A stretch of 64,000 bases of DNA. It comes from Exophiala sp. HKRS030. Lineage: Eukaryota > Ascomycota > Eurotiomycetes > Chaetothyriales > Herpotrichiellaceae. The notes under the pieces were generated by a model. It made no database searches. It worked only from the letters and a program-made list of their open reading frames with translations, and had not been told where the DNA came from. The stretch is from NCBI GenBank assembly GCA_023897205.1, contig JAHWDD010000008.1, positions 2,480,001 to 2,544,000 on the forward strand, given 5' to 3'. Made by a program: the position numbers and the translations under genes. The stretch's first letter is position 1. The number at the start of each line of letters is the position of its first letter. Of this stretch, positions 36,270 to 46,895 are shown in pieces.

Positions 36270-37037
36270 CTAATAATTTCTTGCTGCCTGCTGACACGCC
36301 TTCAGCTGTTCCATGTACCAACCACAGATGGTCATGTTACCCTGGTTCTGGTTCATGCAATCGGTGAAGGACTTGATGTCGGCGGCACAGGGCCCGGTGG
36401 CTGTATTCGTGTTGGATTGGCTGTACAGAGCGTTGTCCATGGCATTACCGGTCCGGGAGTAGGCGTCGGTAGGAGCATTGGACTCGACGGGTGCTTGTTC
36501 GACAGGCGCTGAAGACGATCCCCCACTGAAGAAGCCGCCGATTGCGTGCCCGATGGAGGAACCGACGGCGACGCCACTAGTGAGAAGAATTTCAGGTCAG
36601 TACGGTTGTTGTACGATATCTTTCCACGAGAGGTACACAAGGTCATGTGGAAATTCCCTTCCGCGCCCCAAGCTCACTATCGTGCCGCTGCTGTTTTGCC
36701 ACAGATGTGCATAAAACATTGGCATCGGCTGTGAACCTCGGACCAAGTCCATCGGCGGTAAGCAGCGGAACCGCCCTCGCGGAGGGATATATCATTTTCT
36801 CAAAGGGGTAGTATGGATTGAAACTCACGCAGCAGTGCTAGCCATCTGGCCGAAGAGTCCGGGGCCCTGTGAGGCCTGGGCAGGAGGGTGAGCAACCTGT
36901 GCTTGAGCAGGAGCGGCAGGCGTCGACGAGTATGGGCGTTGCTGTTGCTGTGGCGCCGCGGTCCGAGGAGGTGCAGCAGCTGTTGGCCTGGACGGGGCAG
37001 ACCGGGATGGCGCTGCTCCTCCGCGTGATCGAGGCAT
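36270..37037 (-). CDS. MIX17: Twin CX9C mitochondrial protein (CHCHD2/CHCHD10, Mix17 type)
   Basis: Intermembrane-space protein imported by the Mia40 disulfide relay. Two exons, complement of 36829-37037 and 36270-36576, give 171 residues; the intron (36577-36828) is 252 bp, long for this window. The N terminus is Arg/Ser/Ala/Pro-rich without acidic residues (MPRSRGGAAPSRSAPSRP), a good presequence, followed by a Gln/Pro/Ala region. The splice junction gives MASTAAGVAVGSSIGHAIGG, the conserved hydrophobic Gly-rich segment. The C-terminal CHCH domain has cysteines at about 133, 143, 154 and 164 (CAADIKSFTDC and CGWYMEQLKAC), a perfect pair of CX9C motifs. It ends QQAARNY. Confidence 0.95.
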
Positions 37038-37481
37038 TTTTGCTGCGGGTTTGCGAGGAAGACGGTTTGAGTCTTGCGGAAGGAAATTGGGGTGAGGATG
37101 CGCGGGATCTAAGGTCGAGAAGATTGAGAACGAGTTGGATTTGGCAGTGGTGAAAGAGGATGGTAAAGAAGAAGATGCAGTTAGAGAGAGGAAGAGAAAG
37201 CTCGCCTCCACTGATGTATCGAAATGTTTCTCCAACGCCAAGAGGTGGTGGTTACTATGGAGGACTTGATTGGTGCAATTGGAGAATGTACTCGAAGTGT
37301 CTTGCTGCCTATTCGTCCGCAAACATGAACCATGATGTTCTACCGGACTTACGAGCCCGACGACATAGCTGGAAGCTATTGCAATGTACCACGTAGAGGG
37401 TTGTAGTGTTACCTATGTATGGAAACAATATATTCGAGCTTAAGAGTACTAATCAATTTCAAGAAACCTAACCATGGTATC
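37038..37481. other. Short intergenic region between two same-strand genes
   Basis: Holds the promoter of the CX9C gene and the 3' end of the BBP gene in 444 bp. No other feature was recognised. Confidence 0.45.
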
Positions 37482-39662
37482 CTATTTCCCGGATGCTTTT
37501 CCCAGCGGTATGATTGCTGCCCAAAAGGTAGCATGTTTACCACATCAGTGTTTAAGTGTTGACATGACTCACGCCGGGGAGGTGGCGGTGGATAGTCTCC
37601 CATCCCAGGCGGCGGTGGAGGCTGCTCGCCTGGAGGTGGAGGAGGAGCATGTGAATCTGGTGGCGGTGGAGGAGCACTTCCATACTGCTGCAGGAACGTA
37701 CTGAGACCTGGAGGTGCTGGTGGAGGGGGTACACTGCCGTATGCCGCTTGTGCGTCATATCCCTGGTATCCGCCATAGTTATAGGACTGCCCTCCAGGCG
37801 GTGCTTGTTGTTGCCATGGAGGAGGTGCAGCACTCTGACCTGGAGCAGAGCCATATCCTGCATAAGGATCATTGCTTCTGCCTTGCCCTTGTCCTTGAGA
37901 TGCCCACGGCGGAAGCGAGGAACCGCTGTCGCGCTGATCATAGCCACCACGATCTTGACGATCTCTTTGCCATGGTGCAGCTGCTCCAGTTGGTTGACGT
38001 GCCCATGGTCGAGAGTCGCCTCCTCCGCCATAAGAATCACCTTGATCATATCCACCAGGACCTGCTTCGATGCGAGCAACCGGCCCATTGCCAGATGGAT
38101 TGCCGGAGAGTTCTTGCATGAGGTTCTGAAATTCATTAGTACCTGCACGTAGATAAGCATGCATGTAAGGGGGTTGACATACCTCCATTTCTCGATCAAC
38201 CGCATCACCACCTCCAAGTCGTCGCTGTGGTCCATTAAAGCCTCCAGGAATATTATTGCGGGAATCGCTACCGCGTTGTCGGTCAGGACAATCTCTGGCC
38301 ATGTGGCCCGCGTTACCACAAACTCGACAGATGATGTTGGCCGTGAAATTTCGTTGTTCAGGGCAATCGTACTTGCGATGTCCAATTTGACCGCCTAGGG
38401 AGTCAGAAAATTGCATGAAATTGGGGTTGTGGAACTTACAATTCTGACAAGCTTGATTCTCATCGTCACGGAGAGTACCGTTGAGTGCAGCCAATTCGCG
38501 CAATTGGTTTCTCTTCAATTCATTCTGACCTTCAGGGATCGAAGCTGCTGTCTCGATGACGTTGTGAATCAATTGTTTGGCCTTGTTAACCTTCTCTTCA
38601 GTGTCTGCCATGATGAGGCAGTGTAGATCTTCTTCTTGATTGCTAGTATGAGCTGCGTCTGATCGTCCTTTGCCTTCTTTCACAGAGCCTTTGCCTCGAA
38701 TAGCAATCTTGGCCTGTGATTCGGTTTCCATTTTTTTCAACGTGTTGCCACGAGGTCCAATAAGTAAGCCAACTTTACGGAGAAGAAGCTAAGTGTTAGT
38801 TCTGGTTCTAGAAATGAGAGAATAGGCAGATAAGGGTAAAGGTTAGTGGATTCAGCCATGTCCACTGCCGCACGCCCTTGGAACAAGCGACAGAGCATGA
38901 ATAGGAATCAATGAGAAAAAGAAAGAAGATAGGGCTTGCAATAGAGTTAGAGGGTTAGTTAGCATACTGAAATTGATCTCGGGATAGTCGTTGACTGGCA
39001 CGTAAACTTTTTCCTGTGTCTTGGTTGGGCGTCTGTAGTCAGAAGGAGGGTGGTAGTTAGGAATGGTCTTCATGGCCTTTTCGATTAGTTTGTGACGTTC
39101 GTCTTCCAAGCGCTTGCGATAGCGGAACTCTCGAGTGTTCACACGGCGACCAAAGTTATCATACTGTGGCGCAGGGGATGGTGATCTGTCATGAGATTTA
39201 GAAGCTGGATCAGAAACAACGGATTGGGTATCAGACTTACCTATCGCCTTCAGCGGGTACAACATCGTTAATGCGTAATTTCTGACTGATTTCCTCGATG
39301 CGTAAGTTGAGAATGTAAGCTTCTAGTTGTTCTGCAGTCATGTTTGCCTGAATCATGGTTGGCAAGCCCATGAGACCTGCTGCCTTGTTGTCATCGGCTT
39401 CACCCCATCGATTCCGCTTCTTGCGTCTCTTCACGCCGTCGACGGCAGGTTCGGCTAGACTGTAGTTAGAATTGTTCGAAAGGATAGATCCGTAAGATGT
39501 ACCTCTGGCAGGACTGCGACCACGCTTGCCAGAATCTCCATAAGATGGAGAGTTGACTGAGCTACCATTTTGCGAGTCTCCATTGCTTTCGCCTCCGAAT
39601 CGACGACGCGTCCCGAGGGGAATATTGTTGGAGCCAGTGATGCCCTGATTGCGCCACGACAT
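37482..39662 (-). CDS. BBP: Branchpoint-bridging protein (BBP/SF1/Msl5)
   Basis: Binds the intron branch-point sequence in the commitment complex and contacts U2AF65. Six exons, complement of 39241-39662, 38968-39185, 38440-38772, 38183-38394, 37573-38125 and 37482-37516, give 590 residues. Order: Ser-rich start; a basic-Trp U2AF ligand motif ([12 protein letters not shown]); the SF1 helix region ([20 protein letters not shown]); an SPSP motif; KH-QUA2 RNA-binding domain ([20 protein letters not shown]); zinc knuckles [14 protein letters not shown] and [14 protein letters not shown]; then a Gly/Gln/Pro-rich tail with long proline runs. Introns are 55, 195, 45, 57 and 56 bp. The 45 and 57 bp introns are in frame and stop-free, and the first of them interrupts knuckle 1. 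The last short exon ([10 protein letters not shown] end) is less certain. Confidence 0.93.
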
Positions 39663-39977
39663 TTTGACAATATGTTGAGACCTTCTTCTTCAGAAAAAGA
39701 AATGTGGTTGATTTCAGAAGAGGATGAACGCAGAGTTGTGGTAATGCACCGCAGTCTGCGACAAACTTTCCTCTTAGGGGTTATCCATGGTCACGGGGTT
39801 TTAAGTGGCGCGGAAGCATCTTAGTAATAATAACTGGACCTCACGCCCTCTCAAAAGTCTCAAAAGCACATCACGTGACTGACCGATATAATATGTGTCT
39901 AAATCTGTGATTATTGGAAGAAGTGTATTGTTCATACCTATGTAGGTGAGAGCTGCCAACCGCATTCTGCAAGGGTA
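39663..39977. other. Short intergenic region BBP promoter / EOS1 3' end
   Basis: 315 bp between two minus-strand genes; it should hold the BBP promoter and EOS1 3' UTR. No motif was recognised. Confidence 0.4.
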
Positions 39978-40830
39978 TCATAATTCATTCCGCAAACGAG
40001 TCGACCATTGCCGAAACCACGACAGTGCCTGTTGCTGCAACTGCTCAACATGGGCACGACTCCAAAGACTTGGATCTGTTTGTACAAGACAGACCAGGAC
40101 AAAAAGACTGAGTAAACTACATGCTGAAATGACATACAAGCACTTGAGACGTAGAATTTGTCGTCGCCGCCGGTCGTCTCTATCATGTTCCACCGAGATA
40201 TCTTGTTGCGTACTGAAGTATGCAATCATTAGAGCAATAGATATGACAATCCACGCCAGAAGACTCCTGCTAAGTTTGAAGAGATCAGGCTCTGTGGCTG
40301 CGGAGACCCGAAAGATTTGCATACAACCGAATGACAACAGGATCGATAAGCTGCAGAGACGAACCAGGACTGCGAACGGCGAGTAATGAAGAAGCCACCT
40401 GGACATGAGCGAGGACGCGAAGAGATGAGCCAGGTATGCTGCTGCCCCAGCCTAACTCCCAAATCAGTAATCATCTTCATTTTTTCTTCGTCCAAGACTG
40501 TGAAACAATGGTCTTGCTTACCCACAGGAAACTCAGGCTTATCTGAGCGACTGCAACTGCCCAAGCGAGTTGACTGTCCACAGTGGCTGGAACATGAAGT
40601 GATGCAAGATCCTTATATGACCGATGCCTTATGACGATGATGCTGTAGATGCTGATGGAAGACTGGCACGCCCACCAGAGCGCCGAAATGGTCGACAGAG
40701 ACCGGCACAAAAGTAAGGGAATATGCCATTGAGTTGGGACCCCAAGAATAATGGCTACCCGTGGGTATCTGGCACTCAAAGCAACGCTTGTCTTTGGTGG
40801 AATAGCATCTTCTTGTCGAATATCTATCAT
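39978..40830 (-). CDS. EOS1: EOS1-type ER membrane protein (N-glycosylation)
   Basis: Eos1 is a fungal ER membrane protein needed for normal N-glycosylation and oxidative-stress tolerance in yeast. Two exons, complement of 40522-40830 and 39978-40451 with a 70 bp intron, give 260 residues from the ATG at 40830. Family landmarks: QWHIPLLLCRSLSTISALWW, SLMSRWLLHYSPFAVLVRL (the Eos1 MSRWL-Y-P motif), LSRSLLAWIVISIALMIAYF and a last membrane helix (CLYVISACSLLSLFVLVCL). Four or so membrane helices. The frame stays open for about 45 codons upstream of the ATG before a stop at about 40960, with sensible sequence but no ATG, so a further 5' exon is possible. Confidence 0.82.
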
Positions 40831-41715
40831 TCGCAGTTGCTCAAGCGTCTCGTCAAGAACAGGCCCGTAAGCCGGAAGCCGATCTACGTTCGCCAGTTCA
40901 AGTTTGTTGCTGGCACTGGCGAGTACATGACCCGACCAAGCGACAGCGATGCTGCTGAACAGCCTTTAGCCTCTGAACTAAATTGTGACCAAGGAAGACT
41001 TCGAACTCAGACGGTGTATGTGATTCAGGATGTTGCTTTCTCGGTCAATTGCGTCTGAAAAGCAACACTACCCCAGTCTTGGCAGTCACAGCCAAGCTCA
41101 GGAGATCTACGTAGTGTTCACGACTGTCAAAACTAAGAGCATGCTTTCGCATGTCAGGTAGCCAGGCCTTCTTCTCTACATTCTAAATCACGTGTTACAG
41201 GGTTTGATAGTGATAGCGACTCGTTATCCGCGAACTGGAGCCGGTGCTGTTCCGGTATTGTATGATCCCAGTCATATAGAGCTGAGTGCGATGGAGTAGT
41301 ATGACGCATGGTGGATGGTAAAAGGAAGCGAGAAAAGCTGTGAAGCCGGAAAGCTCATATTCATGGATGCTTAAGCAAGGAGGACTGAAACCATGAATGA
41401 GTGGTAAGCCCTCTCATGTCACCTCAGAACCGTGCACTACTGTCACCAGCCTCCTGAACCATTCCCTGAATATCAATCCTTGTACCCGAAAGCCCCATCA
41501 TCATCCCACATCCTAAAAGCAGATCTCTATTCGTGGGTATCATAAACGCATGCAACCTGTTTCATCCCGAAAATGCTATCATCATGGGGCCGTTACAACG
41601 GCCATTTGAGGCGTGAGGCCTAGAAGCTGTCGTGAAGTACTGCTCCTACATAGTGTGACGACTTTATCGGTCCTCAAACACCGAGCTGGATAACATGGGA
41701 CGTAGGCTGATGCGT
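40831..41715. other. Intergenic region EOS1 / eIF1
   Basis: 885 bp; may contain an unseen 5' exon of EOS1 and holds the 3' UTR of the eIF1 gene. No other feature was recognised. Confidence 0.4.
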
Positions 41716-42421
41716 CTAGAAACCATGGACCTAGATAAAGTCAGATTAAACGATGAAGATTGGGTAGGAGTAGAACAAACCTTGATGGTCTTTGCATCGA
41801 GTTCGAGGCCGTCTTTGGCGACCAAGAACTCCTGAACATCTTTGCGTTGATCACCCTGGAGTTGGATCACCTCTCCCATCTCACTGTCCGCGACGATTGT
41901 GCCATTGCATGCTGCGAGGGTTCAGCTTTTGTCTTTTTCGAGCGGGTGGCTCACATAACGTACCGAACTTCTTCTTTATGACCTTAAGGATCTTCTTCTG
42001 GTCGAATTTCTTGGGGAGGCCTTGGACAGTTGTCAAAGTCTTACGACCATTGCGTTCTGTCGATCTGTCAGTATGTTTTTCAGATGGGACATGGTGGTTG
42101 CATCATACGTTGTATACGAATATGTATGTAATTCTGGGATTGCTTCGCTTCCCCAGTATCGTCGTCGGCCTCCGCGAAGGGGTCTAGAGATAAGTCAGTT
42201 GAGATGCACCACGCAGCTGAGCAGCACAAAGGTCATGTTTAGTAGATGAAATGATGGCGTGGATGAGGAGCCGATGGCAGTCATCCGCGAAATCCTAATA
42301 TGAAGCGCAGGTAGGACACTTCAGAGCGATGAGGGTGGGTAGTGGTGCCGGTCGTGGCAACTGGCGGCTGAGGGAGGGGTCACGGCTTACCAAAGGTTTT
42401 GAGGTTTTGGATAGTTGACAT
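41716..42421 (-). CDS. SUI1: Translation initiation factor eIF1 (SUI1)
   Basis: eIF1 sits near the P site of the 40S subunit and guards start-codon choice. Five exons, complement of 42391-42421 (31 nt), 42109-42183 (75), 41964-42056 (93), 41781-41911 (131) and 41716-41730 (15), give 114 residues (yeast Sui1 has 108). The joined text is typical: MSTIQNLKTFDPFAEADDD, NYIHIRIQQRNGRKTLTTVQ, GLPKKFDQKKILKVIKKKF, ACNGTIVADSEMGEVIQLQG, DQRKDVQEFLVAKDGLE, ending KTIKVHGF. Introns are 207, 52, 52 and 50 bp. The last coding exon holds only VHGF and the stop. The first intron, right after codon 10, is four times longer than the rest. Confidence 0.97.
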
Positions 42422-43181
42422 AAACTCGTCTGTCTCGAAGAACTTTGTGAAGTTAAGTGTGGTGTAAGGACGTGGAGGGGGTTTTTGCTGCTAGATATTT
42501 GAAGCGCAAAGGTGTAGAGTGGAGATGTGGTTGTGGTTGTGTTTGAAGAGTGGAAGAAAGGGAAGATCAAAGTTGAATGGCAAGATGAAACCTGATGGTG
42601 CAGTCTCTCTCTCAGTGACGGACGGTTGGGTTCAGTGGCAGTGGCAGTGGCAGGTGGGGAGAAGAGAAGGCCAAAGAACCGCCTCCGCCAAGCCTGTTTT
42701 GGTGACTGCAAGGCCAATTCCCCCAGCGATGCCCCAGTGCCTGTCGAATGGCCTCGACGGGCGATAATTCCTTTCAAAAGGCCCTAATCCTATTAGCGAC
42801 TCCAACCCCGTGCGGCCGCTGCAGGTGGTGCCTGAGACCACATGCCATTTTGTACACTCACTGTGACTCATCCAACCACAGTGGCAGTTGAATTACCTAA
42901 GATAAACGACCTGCGCCATACTCACACTTGATCTTCAGACCAATTGGAAAGCGATCAACCGAGCGACTACAATATACGTCGATGCCACAGGACCGGAAGT
43001 TTGAGCTACGTCAAGTGGATGATGTATAGAAAGTGATTAAATACAGACAGTTCTGTGCTGTATACACATCCGAGCACCATTGCAGCCTTTCAAATATACT
43101 TTTGGCAACAAACTACAAAGGTTTCATCCTTTGATGGTCCGAATTCCATACCACCCTGACCGACTTCAGAGCCTTGACAAT
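42422..43181. other. eIF1 promoter region / Asterix 3' flank
   Basis: 760 bp; pyrimidine-rich on the minus strand next to the eIF1 ATG, as expected for the leader of a highly expressed fungal gene. Contains a short TGGCAG repeat near 42635-42655. No separate gene is supported. Confidence 0.4.
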
Positions 43182-43860
43182 TTAACCAACATTTTGAGGT
43201 GCTGCAGCTGGTGCACCCGTTCCTGTTGCTCCTCTAGGAAGTGGTGCAGGTGGTAAGAAAAGAGGCATATAGGTCTGTATTGATAGTCAGTACATCTTTG
43301 CTCTCCAAGACCAGAAACCCTTAAACATACCACACCGACTGCCATAACTGGACCTGGTTAGCAATCACCATCTGGACTGTGTTGATCTTGACCTACCTGA
43401 CATTCCGAAAGAGAGATAACCTGGAGTACTTGCGTTTGCTTTCTGTGCCGGGGTCTCGCCAAGCCAAGTAAGTAGCGATTGCAAAAGAGCAAACCTTTAT
43501 TGTTAATTAGTTTGGATGGAATGCTGCAGAGGGATGAGACATCTTACCATCCTAGCATTCTTTCCATCGAATCAACGATTAGCGAAACGTAAAGTTGATC
43601 CGTGAATATCATACCTGTTCCTAGTGAACATCTGGTACAGATATCAGCATCTTGTTCAAACTCGGTTCAGACCCCGGTGCCTGCTTACCGCTGCCATTGG
43701 CATCGTACTCGATATCGTACTTCCAAAATCCGGTGCCTTGTCGTCCTTTGGTTCAACATATGGGATCACTAGAGGCAAGGCGTTAGAAAAAGTATATCTT
43801 CGAAACAGTCCATGGGAGCTTACCAAGATCTATGCGGCGCTGATCCTTCTTCGAAGCCAT
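43182..43860 (-). CDS. Asterix/WDR83OS homologue (PAT complex) built from seven exons incl. three micro-exons
   Basis: Asterix is the small ER membrane partner of CCDC47 in the PAT complex, which shields unassembled membrane helices. Seven exons, complement of 43824-43860 (37 nt), 43689-43768 (80), 43615-43631 (17), 43548-43559 (12), 43397-43494 (98), 43331-43347 (17) and 43182-43274 (93), give 117 residues. Junction products match the family: MASKKDQRRIDLVIPYVEP, SSTMPMAAMFTRNRMLGW, TWLGETPAQKANASTPGY, LSFGMSVMAVGVTYMPLFLP. The six introns are 49-57 bp, each with a GTA donor and a CTAAC/CTAAT/CTGAC-like branch point. The 12-nt exon encodes essentially MLGW. It is divergent from the MBA1-like gene across 377 bp. 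Confidence 0.88.
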
Positions 43861-44237
43861 GATGAGACAAATCCCGTGATAGGCTACAGGGTTGTTGGCA
43901 CAAATTCCTGGTATCTAAGAATGTCAAAAGAGTTGCAAGAACCTTAGTGATTATTCGTGAACATTTGAATTGGTATATACGTAGCAGAAGTGTAGAAGAC
44001 TGGATGCCCAGCCACTGGACTGCTTCCGTAGCCAACATGTCACTAAGTAGGATCTAGCACCAAATCAGGCTAGAGTACCCTGTAGTGGACTTGGCAACCT
44101 GTCTGTGTCTGCGTGAGCTTGTCCGAAGTTATAGCATGGTTCAAGATTTATTTTGGAAACGCTCCATATCAACTGTTCTTCAAGTCTTGCAATACATCCG
44201 CTTGTCTCGGAGGCGGCTGTGGCCAATCCGTCTCATC
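43861..44237. promoter_or_regulatory. Compact bidirectional promoter Asterix / MBA1-like
   Basis: Only 377 bp separate the two start codons of divergent genes, one for the ER PAT complex and one for mitochondrial membrane insertion. No TATA box or known site could be named. The plus-strand frame is open upstream from 44085, so an earlier start of the MBA1-like gene would narrow it further. Confidence 0.4.
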
Positions 44238-45310
44238 ATGTCCCGAACTATGGCTATGGGACTTCGCAACCCCGAAAATCTCCTGGCAATGGGGAAATTT
44301 CACAAGCACACCACGTCCCCAGTCCATGTCCAATGCATCAAGCACTCTCCCTCAATCTCGGTCCGCCATTTCACCTCCTCGCGGCGACACCAAGCAGTGA
44401 TACAGCAGATGAAACCTCAAGGCATGATGCCGGCGCAGAAGGCCAGAAAGACTCAAATGAACGCCATGAGTGTGAAGGGCATGGGTACCGACTTGGGAAG
44501 ATTGCCAGGAGTTGTGATCCTCCCATCCTGGAGAGATCATCCAAGATCGCCCAGTAAACTCCTCAAGCTATATTGGGAAAAATTCAAGCAGACAAGCGTT
44601 GCGATGTATGCGTAAGTTTTGATCAAAGGCCCCAGCATCAACAACATGAATTAATACATATCAGGTTAATACAAATATACAAATGGGATGTGCCCAAGAA
44701 CCCTAGAACCGGAAAGAGAATTACTAGACCTTTACATATGACAGGAAGAGAATCGCTCGCGATGGTTCTGCACAGGAACTTGAATCAAGCCATTGCCATG
44801 CGGTCAGCTCGTTGGCTGAACGACCTCTGCTGTTCTGGCTTGTATGCGAAATGCAGAGCTCGCATCGATCTCGACCGAGCTCAACAGAAGGAGCAAGTTG
44901 AGTGGGAAATCGTGGAGTACACAGGCATCAAGTGGCCTACATTTATGCGAAAATGGCCATTGACATTTTTCCTGGTTGGCGCACCGGTACGTGTGGTCTC
45001 TGATAAGATCACGCTCATTCCCATTAAAAAAGCATCATATCTTCGCGAAATCATCGTTCGCATCCGAACAGTACAGGTGCTCAAGACAGCATCACAGCCA
45101 AACCCAGAGCGCAAAACTCTCGAGGAGCACATTGTTCTGCAACAGCTGACTCTCGATGGTGAGACACAAGGATGGAAAGTGTGGGGAACAATTGATCCAT
45201 CCAAAAAGGAGCTCGACGAGATTCTGTCCGGGAATAATAAAAACAACTCACTGAATCTGAGCCAAACATTTAAACAGCGGATTGCATCAATCACCGGGAT
45301 GCCGCTGTGA
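44238..45310 (+). CDS. MBA1-like mitochondrial ribosome receptor (Tim44-like fold)
   Basis: Mba1 binds the mitochondrial ribosome at the inner membrane and helps insert newly made proteins; metazoan mL45 is related. Two exons, 44238-44611 and 44665-45310 with a 53 bp intron, give 339 residues. The start at 44238 gives a basic presequence-like N terminus ending SISVRHFTSSRR, a plausible processing region. Next come a DLGRLPGVVILPSW motif like the Mba1 N-terminal one (DLG..P...IP) and a folded part with LTFFLVGAPVRVVSDKITLI and YLREIIVRIRTVQVL, in the order expected for the Tim44/Mba1 sheet. Identification is by pattern and moderate; a generic Tim44-domain protein is the alternative. Confidence 0.6.
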
Positions 45311-46895
45311 ACGAGCCAGAGCCAGATGAAATTTTCAGTGCGCAACTTATCCGCAGCGCTGGCCATGGACAGACTATTGTACCCTTCCGACCTCCTACAA
45401 AACCTGCATCAGTCTATATCTTGTTCATACCCCTCCTGATGAGCAAGCCTTTCCAAGAAAGTTCATGCCGGATGTCTTCTAAACAGGCCAAAGTCACTTG
45501 TTCGCAACGACTGTTGAGAGAAAAATCATCGAATCCACCGCTCTGTGTTCAGGCAGCCCGACATCTTTCGTTTCCCAGCTGACCTTCCACCACACGACGC
45601 CGCGCGCCCTCTCCATATCTCAAACCCCAGTCGAACATGCAACCATCTCCCAACACAAGACCATGACCAGGCTGGCCATTGCAGACACTGCCCTCCGCCA
45701 AACAAAACCCAGGACATCTCCAAGCCACGCATGCATGACCCCACATCCACATCCCACTGGCAAGTTCCCAAACGAGGCTTTGTTCCATCCAAGCGGGAAC
45801 CTTTCTGTATTCTATCCCCCTTCCCCATAAGGGCTATGCCACATGTTACAGCCTTCTTCATGTATATCTAGGCGGTCTCGATAACATGCGTGCCCCATCA
45901 AAGCTCCCTTTCCGGATTCGCAATTCCAGCGATGTCTACGGAGTATGTGTGTATATGTATATATATAGCCCGTCATAGAGAAAGTGCAGAAGATGCAGTG
46001 GACGATCAATTTAAACTGTGTTACACTGTGTATTCAAGACTCGTCTCTATGACTGACGTCTTTACCATCTCACCCTCGTAGACGCTGCGTTTGGTGCAAT
46101 GTCGTCTTTTGCCGCTGCAATCTCTGCGTCTCCTCTACCTTTTAGTTGTTTTTGAAATGCCACCAGAAAGGATATTGGGCGGGCTGCGCGTGGCAGAGGA
46201 TAGTGCCCGCCGTCTACACAGAGATATGTTGGACTTTGTACGTGGAACCAAGCTACATGATTGTATTGCCCCATGAGTTAGTTACTCGTAGTTAGGCTGT
46301 CCTTATATACTTTGCGGCTCTCCCCTCCCCTCAAGGCTCAACCCTGTGAGGAGCCCTTGCCGTGCCTGTTATGCATCGCCAGATCCTTTTTCCTCCATCT
46401 CCAAATCTGTTCAACCGCGTCTGCTGGGACGATTGGTTGTTATCGCTCAAAACTGGCAAAAAAACAACAAAAAAAGAGTCATTGTCCGGACAACTTCTCT
46501 GAGGGAGAAGGGAAGTCAAAAAGTCTGAATTGTGAAGAATGTTCATAAAATCATTAAAAGCCCCAACGAAACCTGTTGCTCCATTTGGCTGACCCTTCCG
46601 TCATCGCGGTTATGCAGGGGGAAAACGTGAGAATGATAAGGTAGAGTTGAAGGATGCTATAATTGACGACAGAGGAAATCGGTGTGGGAGTGATATCATC
46701 ATCGATTGCAACGCGGTAGCGTCAAAGATTGACGTAAACTTCCCAACTGTCTCGATCAGAGTAAAGTACTGAGGAGAACGTTGTTTGGTTCTGCTGATCG
46801 TCAAAGGTGGGTGCTTCGAGATTGGAGGGTGACAAGATTGTTGACATTTGACAATTTGGGGAGTGAGTGAGTCGTACCACAGTTGAGCAATGTCT
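45311..46895. other. Convergent 3' intergenic region, 1.6 kb
   Basis: Lies between the ends of the MBA1-like and C2H2 genes. Open frames here (for example minus 45526-45861) have no recognisable domain and overlap one another. A TATATATA stretch at about 45957-45966 is without an obvious gene. Confidence 0.4.
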
